DNA of 7,404 nucleotides from Flavobacteriales bacterium UBA1959. GTDB taxonomy: Bacteria > Bacteroidota > Bacteroidia > Flavobacteriales_D > Sanyastnellaceae. Location: NCBI GenBank assembly GCA_002336085.1, contig DDEH01000062.1, positions 1 through 7,404 on the forward strand, given 5' to 3'. This document shows, one piece after another, positions 1 through 6,077 of this stretch. Position 1 is the first letter of the stretch, and every line of letters begins with the position of its first letter. The notes below the pieces were generated by a model. The model had not been told where the DNA came from and ran no database searches. It saw only the letters and a program-made list of their open reading frames with translations. A program made the translations under genes and the position numbers.

Positions 1-203
1 ACGTGAAAATGGAGGCAAAAGTCTGGAAGACGATGGCCTCAAATCCTCGAAGAATCGGAAAAATAATCGTTGAACTCGTTGTTCGAATCAGTGGCATAAC
101 CGATCAACAGCGGATCATTCTTGAGCGCACAACTCGTGCGTGCCCGGTTGCACGTTCCCTGAGTGCGGAAACGGAAAAAGAAGTAACTTTTATTTGGCAG
201 TAA
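1..203 (+). CDS. OsmC-family protein, C-terminal part (5' end outside window)
   Basis: The last 67 codons of a gene that begins before the window; the readable frame starts at base 3 and ends with TAA at 201-203. The translation carries the C-terminal signature of the OsmC/Ohr fold: an N-P-R-R-I segment leading into a hydrophobic strand (KIIVELVV), then a helix of the type DQQRIILER, then CPVARSL, which holds the conserved second Cys (codon at 141-143), and a short final strand ending FIWQ. Family members are small thiol peroxidases or redox-responsive proteins that reduce organic hydroperoxides. The peroxidatic first Cys lies outside the window, so activity cannot be judged here. The GTG and ATG codons at 3-8 are internal, not starts, because the recognisable domain is cut. 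The family call rests on recognised motifs and was not searched. The minus strand opposite is also open, in the opposing codon phase, and I treat that as a shadow. Confidence 0.8.
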   Translation, partial: VKMEAKVWKTMASNPRRIGKIIVELVVRISGITDQQRIILERTTRACPVARSLSAETEKEVTFIWQ

Positions 204-320
204 TTACTCACAGGTCTCTACCTCAGCGTAAGCCGCGCAGGCAGAATAACTTGTAGCACAAGAAGCTAGTACCGTTGTTGCAAGCAACAACCCCAAAGCC
301 CATTGAAAAATACGTGTCAT
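204..320 (-). CDS. Small putative lipoprotein, 38 aa, Cys/Ala/Tyr-rich
   Basis: A short reading frame from ATG (318-320) to TAA (204-206). It starts MTRIFQWALG, with one Arg before a hydrophobic stretch of about 14 residues, and ends in a textbook lipobox, L-A-S-C, with the lipid-carrying Cys at position 21. The mature part is only 18 residues, CATSYSACAAYAEVETCE, with three Cys, two Tyr and an acidic end. Very short lipoproteins with a Tyr-Ser-x-Cys-x-x-Tyr pattern after the lipobox are, from memory, common in Flavobacteriales and uncharacterised. There are no acidic residues right after Cys21, so a surface-export signal is not evident. No Shine-Dalgarno is visible; the ATG follows an A-rich stretch, usual for Bacteroidota. 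The stop abuts the OsmC stop head to head. A lipobox at the right distance makes a chance frame unlikely, but the function is unknown. Confidence 0.72.
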   Translation of the reverse strand: MTRIFQWALGLLLATTVLASCATSYSACAAYAEVETCE

Positions 321-380
321 GGTAGGAGGTTTTTTAATCAATTTCGCATACGCACATCCCCACTGTAAGGTTACGTTTCA
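321..380. promoter_or_regulatory. Divergent spacer between small lipoprotein and GWxTD gene
   Basis: These 60 bp separate two divergent starts and should hold promoters for both. The best plus-strand candidate is TACGTTTC at 372-379, one mismatch from the Bacteroidota -7 box TAnnTTTG, but it nearly touches the ATG at 381 and has no TTG at the usual -33 distance. On the minus strand I see no convincing box. An AGGAGG at 324-329 on the plus strand looks like a Shine-Dalgarno, but no start codon follows at a useful distance. That promoter activity lies here is inferred from gene orientation only. Confidence 0.35.
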
Positions 381-1649
381 ATGTATCTTTCCCGCATGCC
401 TCGGCCAGCACTTATCACCATTCTAATTTTAATAGCGATTGCCGCAAGCCACATGGGCTGCCAATCCGCATTCAGTGTTAATTCTTCAAAGTCAATTCAG
501 CGACCTTATGACTATGAAGCGCATTTGTTGCATGCGGAGTGTTCCTTGTTGTCTTTCGGACAAGATTCTGTCGATGTCTTCTTGGAATGGAACCGGGACG
601 AATGCCTTTACTTAAGAGATGATCCTAATTCCCCTTTTTACGCTCAACTCTCAATTGACTTGGGCACCAATCGGGAATCTTGGCGTGACACCCTCCTTTC
701 AGGGGCCAACCAAACCGGTCAAAGGCAATTGCGCATGGATCGATCCGAACTATCGCAAGCAGCAAAAGAGGGTCCCACGTGGATTTCTGCTGAATTCACT
801 GATCAAAATCGCAACAGCAGCTTCACCTGGCGTGCTCGGGTTCCCGATAGAAAGTCCGTGAACCATGACCCACACCGGTCGGATGGTTGGCCGCTGTTTC
901 ATCAGCATGTTATGACCGGTGATACCGTTTACTTTTCATCCGCCGCAGGCTCACGGTGGCAGCATGCTAGTGCTGAAGTCCCGCATCGACTGCCTTCCCC
1001 GCCTTTCACAACCAACAAGGATAAAACCGATACCCTTCAACCCATTATCCGTTCCGATTGGCAAGTTGATGAATCGGGCTGGAGTGGCTACATCATTCAA
1101 CCGGGGATTAACGTCATTGGAAGTCCCAATACTGTCGGAAAACTAGACATCGCTCATATGATTCATGGGGTGGATTTTGACTATCCACACGTACGAGATC
1201 TTCGATTAATGATAGCTGCAAGTCGATACATCACCTCAAGAAGTGAATTTCAACGCATGGAAGAAGCCTCTGATCCTAAAGCGGCACTTGATGCATTTTG
1301 GTTGAGTTGTGGAAATGAAAAAGTTGCGGCAGCGGAACTGATAAAAACCTACTACAGCCGAGTGGAAGAAGCAATTCGTTATTTCTCCGGGGTCTTGCCC
1401 GGATGGAAAACCGACCGCGGCATGGTTCACATCGTATTTGGAGTTCCTGATAAAATCCGCAAAACGAAGGATAGCGAATGGTGGCTTTATGGGGAAGAGG
1501 GGTCTGCCAATGCCATCAACATGCGTTTTCTTCGAAGGGATCATCCTTGGGACCCCGCATTTTATGAATTGGGTCGCAGCATTCAGTATCGAGCACCGTG
1601 GGATCGAATGGTCACCAATTGGCGCAATGGACGGATTCAACCGGATTAA
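381..1649 (+). CDS. GWxTD domain-containing protein, putative lipoprotein
   Basis: A 422-residue protein. The N-terminus is a signal peptide: basic residues (R5, R8), a hydrophobic core LITILILIAIAA, then HMGC with Cys27. Cys27 is a plausible but weak lipobox because position -3 is His. Residues 30-295 are probably beta-rich and match nothing I recognise. The C-terminal 120 residues form the GWxTD domain known from Bacteroidota: F306-W307, a helix with Y-Y-S-R-V-E-E-A ahead of it, then the signature GWKTDRG (G341, W342, T344, D345) followed by MVHIVFGVPD, and a Trp/Tyr-rich end (EWWLYG, PWDPAFYELG). The family has no established function as far as I know. A second in-frame ATG at 396 would give a shorter n-region; I kept 381 because both give a good signal peptide. 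It lies 52 bp upstream of the preferred rlmB start. A periplasm-facing envelope role is inferred from the signal peptide alone. Confidence 0.85.
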   Translation: MYLSRMPRPALITILILIAIAASHMGCQSAFSVNSSKSIQRPYDYEAHLLHAECSLLSFGQDSVDVFLEWNRDECLYLRDDPNSPFYAQLSIDLGTNRESWRDTLLSGANQTGQRQLRMDRSELSQAAKEGPTWISAEFTDQNRNSSFTWRARVPDRKSVNHDPHRSDGWPLFHQHVMTGDTVYFSSAAGSRWQHASAEVPHRLPSPPFTTNKDKTDTLQPIIRSDWQVDESGWSGYIIQPGINVIGSPNTVGKLDIAHMIHGVDFDYPHVRDLRLMIAASRYITSRSEFQRMEEASDPKAALDAFWLSCGNEKVAAAELIKTYYSRVEEAIRYFSGVLPGWKTDRGMVHIVFGVPDKIRKTKDSEWWLYGEEGSANAINMRFLRRDHPWDPAFYELGRSIQYRAPWDRMVTNWRNGRIQPD

Positions 1650-1672
1650 ATTCCCTTGATTGAATTCCAAGG

Positions 1673-1680
1673 TACCTTTG
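1673..1680 (+). promoter_or_regulatory. Candidate Bacteroidota -7 promoter box before rlmB
   Basis: TACCTTTG matches the Bacteroidota -7 consensus TAnnTTTG at every fixed position. It lies in the gap after the GWxTD stop, and transcription would start around 1685-1690, just before the ATG at 1702. A TTG at 1656-1658 is only 14 bases upstream, shorter than the usual spacing of about 17-23, so the -33 element is poor. If real, it gives rlmB its own transcript and excludes the TTG at 1660 as its start codon. Confidence 0.4.
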
Positions 1681-1701
1681 TCTCACTCAAATTCGTATTT
1701 C

Positions 1702-2565
1702 ATGGCTTTTGACTTGCCCTCCTCCTACTCCTCCAAACGCTCTGACTCGGAAAAAGATCAGCGTTCATCTGAACCTAGTCGACAGCCTCGTCAACAAGTT
1801 CATCATAGAAAGCGACCGCCGAGCGATACGTTTGTCATGGGCTGGCATCCTGTTTTGGAGGCCCTAGAAGCTGGAAAGGAATTTCAGCGAGTCTTGATTC
1901 AAAGGGATGAAAAAGGGGAACGTACTTCCACGTTGCTGCAAAAACTTCACGCGCTCAATATTCCTGTTCAGCGTGTACCCAAAGAGAAGCTATTGCGGAT
2001 TACCGCCAAGAACCATCAAGGCATCATTGCTTTTTTATCACCCATCACCTATCAGCCACTCGAGGAATTGATTGCACGCACATTTGAATCGGGCAAAACC
2101 CCTTTGCTTGTAGCAGTTGATGGTGTGACCGATGTACGCAACATCGGGGCCATTGCGCGAAGTGCGGAATGTTTTGGTGCCACTGCATTGGTCATCCCGA
2201 TGTCTGGAGTTGCTCCAATTCAAGAAGACGCAATCAAATCTTCTTCAGGTGCTTTGATACGATTGCCCGTCGCACGCGTTCCTGACATGGCAGACGCCAT
2301 GAAATTGATCGCGCAACATGGCATACAGCCTGTAGCACTCAGTGAAAAAGCCGAAGACTCCATTCATGATGCAAAAATATCCGGTTCCATTTGTCTCGTG
2401 GTAGGCGATGAAGAACGTGGGATTTCCAATTCTGTATTCAGAAATTGCAGTGAGGGCGTGCGATTGCCAATGGTTGGCAGCACGGGCTCCCTGAATGTCT
2501 CCGTCGCTGCGGGCATCGCACTATCCCATATTGCGATGTGGAAAGACGGCGAAGGCACAGCGTAA
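1702..2565 (+). CDS. rlmB: 23S rRNA (guanosine-2'-O-)-methyltransferase RlmB (SpoU/TrmH family)
   Basis: The 287-residue product uses S-adenosylmethionine to methylate the 2'-hydroxyl of G2251 (E. coli numbering) in the peptidyl-transferase P loop of 23S rRNA. All three SPOUT motifs are present: N147-I-G-A-I-A-R153 (motif 1), V-G-D-E-E-R-G-I at 234-241 (motif 2), and L-P-M followed by S263-L264-N265 with VSVAAGIAL (motif 3), which form the trefoil-knot cofactor site. The substrate-binding N-domain starts at about residue 43 (TFVMGWHPVLEAL) and includes NHQGIIAFL. Before it lies a polar, Ser/Arg/Pro/Gln-rich extension of about 40 residues that the usual ~245-residue family members lack. I chose the ATG at 1702; the frame is open back to a TTG at 1660, but a candidate promoter box lies between them. 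The ATG at 1837 would cut conserved residues. The RlmB/TrmH subfamily distinction rests on overall resemblance. Confidence 0.9.
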   Translation: MAFDLPSSYSSKRSDSEKDQRSSEPSRQPRQQVHHRKRPPSDTFVMGWHPVLEALEAGKEFQRVLIQRDEKGERTSTLLQKLHALNIPVQRVPKEKLLRITAKNHQGIIAFLSPITYQPLEELIARTFESGKTPLLVAVDGVTDVRNIGAIARSAECFGATALVIPMSGVAPIQEDAIKSSSGALIRLPVARVPDMADAMKLIAQHGIQPVALSEKAEDSIHDAKISGSICLVVGDEERGISNSVFRNCSEGVRLPMVGSTGSLNVSVAAGIALSHIAMWKDGEGTA

Positions 2566-2581
2566 TAGCCTCCGTTTTTTT
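2546..2581 (+). terminator. Candidate intrinsic terminator at the end of rlmB
   Basis: ACGG (2546-2549) pairs with CCGT (2572-2575), and AGGC (2553-2556) pairs with GCCT (2568-2571). This gives an interrupted 8-bp stem with a 3-base bulge and an 11-base loop, followed directly by a run of seven T (2575-2581). The stem overlaps the rlmB stop codon. It is weaker than the terminator at 7286-7320, so partial read-through into the next gene is possible. Confidence 0.4.
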
Positions 2582-2593
2582 AAATATCATTGC

Positions 2594-2601
2594 TATACTT
2601 G
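2594..2601 (+). promoter_or_regulatory. Weak -7-like box before the OmpA-family lipoprotein gene
   Basis: TATACTTG is one mismatch from TAnnTTTG and lies after the candidate rlmB terminator. No clear -33 TTG is seen 17-23 bases upstream, where the sequence is T-rich. A short inverted repeat TGCC/GGCA (2604-2607 and 2615-2618) follows at the expected transcript start. Weak support on its own; position is the main argument. Confidence 0.25.
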
Positions 2602-2656
2602 ACTGCCTAAAAAAGGCACGATGGCTTCATGCATTCGATTTCGAAAACGCTACCCT

Positions 2657-4678
2657 ATGATTCGACCTTTTCATTGCAAAAGCTTCTATACCCTTTGTGC
2701 CTTCGCTCTCGTTGCTTTATTCGCCTTGAGCTCCTGCAACTCGAGGTATTTCTGGAAAGGGGTCAGGGCTTATGAAAAAAAACAGTACAGCGAGGCAATC
2801 ACGGGATTCCAGCAGGCTTGGAGCCAATGGCCCAACGACACCATGGCGCTGCGCATGCTTGGGCGAACCCAACTCATCACAGGAGACTACGCGCAAGCCG
2901 CAGTAAGTTTTGAAGAGCTTGAACTTCGTGCAAACCTCAATACTGAAGACCGACAGAATTGGGCCAGTGCTTTGATGAATGAATCAAAATACGACAAAGC
3001 CAGTGACGTACTGCAGCCGTTATTAACCGAACCGCAGACAACGATTTATGCGCAAAAACTGTGGAATCAATGCGAGAATAAGCTCAGTGTCCTCGAAGAT
3101 GAGCGGCATTGGGAAGTCCAGCGCTTGCTCTTCCCTGCTCACGAAACAGCCTCCTCTCCAAGAATTAGCGGTGACCAACTATTTTTCTCCAGTGAGCAGT
3201 GGCGATGGGGAGATGTAGATCACCAATCGCGTTTGGATCGCAACGAGACTTGGACCATGGACTTGAAGGCTTCCACACGGAAAGTAATGAGAGTTTCAGA
3301 TGTTAAAATCTGGGATATTCCACCTCACGATGGAATGGTCAATGTATCTCCCGACGGTCGCTCCATTGCTTATTCCAAAAAAAACCCGGACGGGCTTGGT
3401 TGGTTTGGAGACCCTCAAATAGGCGGCTTTCAATTGTTGATTGCGAGCCGGACTGCTTCGGGAGAATGGAGCGAATCCCGGCCATTTCCTTTCGTCGAAA
3501 AAGGATACGTCTTTGCCCACCCCACGTGGTCTCAAGATGGCAAAAAACTTTACTTCTCTTCCGATATCCCCTCCCCTGAATCAAAAGGAGGCATGGATCT
3601 TTGGGTGTCTGAGCGCAACGGAACTTTTTGGGAAGAACCACTCAACCTCGGACCTGAGGTCAATTCTAAAGGAGACGATGTCTTCCCCGCATTCGATGCA
3701 AATGGACGTTTATACTTCTCGTCTAATGGACACCCCTCACTAGGTGGCCTCGATGTTTTCTGGACAGAAGTGGATGCAACTGTGGAGCTGGCCGCGCGAC
3801 ACTGGCGAGATGGCGAGGCTTGGAAAAAGCCTGTTCGTATGGCATTTCCAATTAACACATTGGCCGATGACTTTTCGTACGCACCCTACAATGATGTATC
3901 CGCATTTGTGTGCTCCAACCGATCTGGATGGGATCAAGTGTACCGTTTAGAGGCCAATGATGACCCTGTATTTGTAGAAGTTACCGCAACGAACCACGTC
4001 ACAGGCATAGCCGTTCCCCGCACTCCGCTGCGTTGGATAGACACCCGCGACGGATCGGCGTGGGACATTCGAACCGATTTAAAAGGATACGCAAAAGTAG
4101 CATTGCCGCGAAATCGAGCATACCGCGTGACAGCATCCGCTCCGGGCTACATTGTTGACGAAGCAATCATCACCACCACGGCCGACACAACTCCTTGGAA
4201 CATTGATTTGGCAAGAGTGAGGAGCCTCAATGATGCCAATTTCGCCTCCAAATATATGGGAGGGACACCGTTTGAATTGGCCTCGATTCAATGGCTCAAA
4301 GAAAGCACTGATCTCTCCCGGAAAGGGCAAGTTGAGCTTTACGAATTGGCGGATTTCCTTAAATTAAATCCGGACATTTTCATGGAAATCAGAGGACATG
4401 AAAGCGCCTCTAAATTAAATAGTTCAGACGAGCCTTCGAATCGATTGTCAAAAAATCGAGGCATTCAAATAGAGACTGCTTTGCTACGCATTGGGGTTCC
4501 ATCCCGGCAATTGCTCAGCATCGGGAAAGGAGTCTCTGAGCTCATCAATGATTGTGAGCCCGGAGCACCGTGTGCATACTACTCTCATGAAGAAAACGAA
4601 CGGACGGAATTTAGAATCTACGGATTGCTCCAGCAAGTCCCTGGTCAAATCGACCCCGAGCAGTTTCGGAAAAACTAA
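2657..4678 (+). CDS. OmpA-family lipoprotein with TPR, PD40 propeller and CRD-like domains (PorE-like architecture)
   Basis: A 673-residue lipoprotein. From the ATG at 2657 the signal peptide is 26 residues with lipobox L-S-S-C (Cys27); the ATG at 2621 would add 12 residues and make an unusually long n-region, so I prefer 2657. Domains in order: TPR-like helices at about 33-140 (AYEKKQYSEAITGFQQAW); a PD40 beta-propeller at about 160-430 with repeats at VSPDGRSIAY (230), WSQDGKKLYFSS (291) and FPAFDANGRLYFSS (343); a carboxypeptidase-regulatory-like fold at about 439-520; and an OmpA C-terminal domain at about 539-660 ending NERTEFRI. This order matches PorE, a type IX secretion lipoprotein that anchors to peptidoglycan, but Bacteroidota carry several paralogues, so I give no symbol. 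The usual G-H-T-D motif reads G-H-E-S (580-583), lacking the Asp that binds diaminopimelate, while R601 remains. It converges on eno with 33 bp between stops. Confidence 0.88.
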   Translation: MIRPFHCKSFYTLCAFALVALFALSSCNSRYFWKGVRAYEKKQYSEAITGFQQAWSQWPNDTMALRMLGRTQLITGDYAQAAVSFEELELRANLNTEDRQNWASALMNESKYDKASDVLQPLLTEPQTTIYAQKLWNQCENKLSVLEDERHWEVQRLLFPAHETASSPRISGDQLFFSSEQWRWGDVDHQSRLDRNETWTMDLKASTRKVMRVSDVKIWDIPPHDGMVNVSPDGRSIAYSKKNPDGLGWFGDPQIGGFQLLIASRTASGEWSESRPFPFVEKGYVFAHPTWSQDGKKLYFSSDIPSPESKGGMDLWVSERNGTFWEEPLNLGPEVNSKGDDVFPAFDANGRLYFSSNGHPSLGGLDVFWTEVDATVELAARHWRDGEAWKKPVRMAFPINTLADDFSYAPYNDVSAFVCSNRSGWDQVYRLEANDDPVFVEVTATNHVTGIAVPRTPLRWIDTRDGSAWDIRTDLKGYAKVALPRNRAYRVTASAPGYIVDEAIITTTADTTPWNIDLARVRSLNDANFASKYMGGTPFELASIQWLKESTDLSRKGQVELYELADFLKLNPDIFMEIRGHESASKLNSSDEPSNRLSKNRGIQIETALLRIGVPSRQLLSIGKGVSELINDCEPGAPCAYYSHEENERTEFRIYGLLQQVPGQIDPEQFRKN

Positions 4679-4711
4679 TTATCTCCCTCAAACTTCCGCT
4701 GATTAAAATAC

Positions 4712-5989
4712 TCAGCCCCGGAAGGCTTGACCGCGGTAAATAGCTGCTTCTCCCAGCTCTTCTTCGATACGAAGCAACTGATTATACTTCGCTACTCGGT
4801 CAGACCGACTTGCAGAACCCGTCTTGATTTGGCCAGTATTCAATGCAACTGACAAATCTGCAATGGTTGTATCCTCCGTTTCACCGCTTCGATGACTCAT
4901 GACACTCGTGTAACCGTTTCGATGAGCCAAGCTAACAGCATCAATTGTTTCGGTCAACGTACCAATCTGATTGACCTTCACCAGTATGGAATTTGCAATG
5001 TTGTTTTCAATGCCCCTAGCCAAACGGTGCGTGTTGGTCACAAACAAATCATCTCCTACCAATTGAACCTTATCTCCAACCGCTTCTGTTAATTGCTTCC
5101 ACGCATCCCAATCATCCTCAGCCAATCCATCTTCGATGCTAATAATCGGATATTTTTCCGACCAGCCTTTCCAAAAGTCCACCAATTCCGATCCCGTCAT
5201 TTGATCACCGGTCGACTCAAAAATGTAACGACTACTCTCAGCGTTGTAAAATTCAGAAGCTGCAGCATCCAACGCGATTAGCATATCATCACCCGGGCGA
5301 TAACCTGCTTTTTCAACCGCTTCAATCACCACCTCTATCGCTTCTTGATTCGAACCTAAGTTGGGTGCAAATCCCCCCTCGTCTCCGACATTCGTTGAGT
5401 GGCCTCGCTTTTGCAAAACCTTTTTCAATGTGTGGAAGACTTCAGTACCCATGCGCAATCCGTCTGAGAACGTCTCAGCTCCGACAGGCATGACCATAAA
5501 TTCTTGAATGTCAATCTTATTGTCTGCATGAGAACCTCCGTTAAGAATGTTCATCATTGGCACAGGCAAGGTATGCGCATTGACACCACCGATGTATCGA
5601 TAGAGCGGCTGTCCAGAACAATCTGCAGCCGCGTGAGCGACGGCGAGAGAGACACCAAGAATTGCATTGGCTCCAATCTTGCCCTTGTTTGACGTGCCAT
5701 CCAGATCGATCATAATTTGATCAATGGTACGCTGATCGAAAACATCAAATCCGTTGAGCTCATCGCTCAATATTTCATTGACGTGATTGACGGCTTGAGA
5801 AACACCTTTGCCCATCCATTCTTCACCTCCATCGCGCAGTTCAACTGCTTCATGGATGCCTGTGGATGCACCTGAAGGGACCGCTGCTCGGCCCATTGAG
5901 CCATCGCCAGTAATGACATCAACTTCAATGGTCGGATTGCCCCTAGAATCCAGGATTTGACGGGCTTGAACGTGATCAATGTAGCTCAT
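4712..5989 (-). CDS. eno: Enolase (phosphopyruvate hydratase)
   Basis: This 425-residue cytosolic enzyme converts 2-phosphoglycerate to phosphoenolpyruvate in glycolysis and the reverse in gluconeogenesis. Length and motifs fit an intact bacterial enolase: the mobile loop PSGASTG (39-44 region); H154 in GGSHADNK; E163 in QEF; catalytic-acid region E204 in VGDEGGFAPN; Mg ligands D241, E286 (SIEDGL) and D313 (VGDD); catalytic base K338 in LVKVNQIGT; the signature SHRSGETED at 365-373; and K389 in QIKTG. The ATG start gives the usual N-terminus (I-x-x-V-x-A-R-x-I-L-D-S-R-G-N-P-T). It lies 88 bp downstream of carA on the same strand. I saw no good promoter or terminator in that gap, so read-through from carA is likely. 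No terminator is evident in the 33 bp after its stop. Confidence 0.98.
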   Translation of the reverse strand: MSYIDHVQARQILDSRGNPTIEVDVITGDGSMGRAAVPSGASTGIHEAVELRDGGEEWMGKGVSQAVNHVNEILSDELNGFDVFDQRTIDQIMIDLDGTSNKGKIGANAILGVSLAVAHAAADCSGQPLYRYIGGVNAHTLPVPMMNILNGGSHADNKIDIQEFMVMPVGAETFSDGLRMGTEVFHTLKKVLQKRGHSTNVGDEGGFAPNLGSNQEAIEVVIEAVEKAGYRPGDDMLIALDAAASEFYNAESSRYIFESTGDQMTGSELVDFWKGWSEKYPIISIEDGLAEDDWDAWKQLTEAVGDKVQLVGDDLFVTNTHRLARGIENNIANSILVKVNQIGTLTETIDAVSLAHRNGYTSVMSHRSGETEDTTIADLSVALNTGQIKTGSASRSDRVAKYNQLLRIEEELGEAAIYRGQAFRG

Positions 5990-6077
5990 TGTATTCTATA
6001 AATTGTTGGTATTGTGCTTACCGCACAGCCTGGTGCATTTCCAGGGAAGCGTTTGACCGCGGTGCGAAGGTACACAA

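Noticed and set aside
39..203. A 54-codon open stretch on the minus strand, in frame directly after the small lipoprotein stop, suggesting stop read-through or a broken longer gene.
   Set aside because: It is the exact codon-phase antisense of the OsmC C-terminus, has no start codon of its own, and the OsmC motifs on the plus strand explain why the region is open.
274..291. Perfect 8-bp hairpin GTTGTTGC-AA-GCAACAAC as a terminator for the OsmC gene.
   Set aside because: The loop is only two bases, no T run follows on either strand, and the repeat encodes Leu-Leu-Leu-Ala-Thr-Thr of the lipoprotein signal peptide.
324..329. AGGAGG on the plus strand as a Shine-Dalgarno for a gene upstream of 381.
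   Set aside because: No ATG, GTG or TTG follows within 5-12 bases, and the ATG at 381 is about 50 bases away; Bacteroidota rarely rely on this motif.
1236..1670. A 144-codon minus-strand frame opposite the GWxTD gene.
   Set aside because: The plus strand shows the GWxTD signature in full; the antisense translation has no recognisable domain or signal peptide and is a shadow.
6029..6045. CCTGG-N7-CCAGG hairpin in the carA-eno gap as terminator or attenuator.
   Set aside because: Only a 5-bp stem and no U run on the minus strand; too weak to support.
4728..6063. TTGACCGCGGT occurs both at the 3' end of eno (4728-4738) and in the carA-eno gap (6053-6063).
   Set aside because: An 11-base match between two places is expected by chance several times in 7.4 kb, and the eno copy is ordinary coding sequence.
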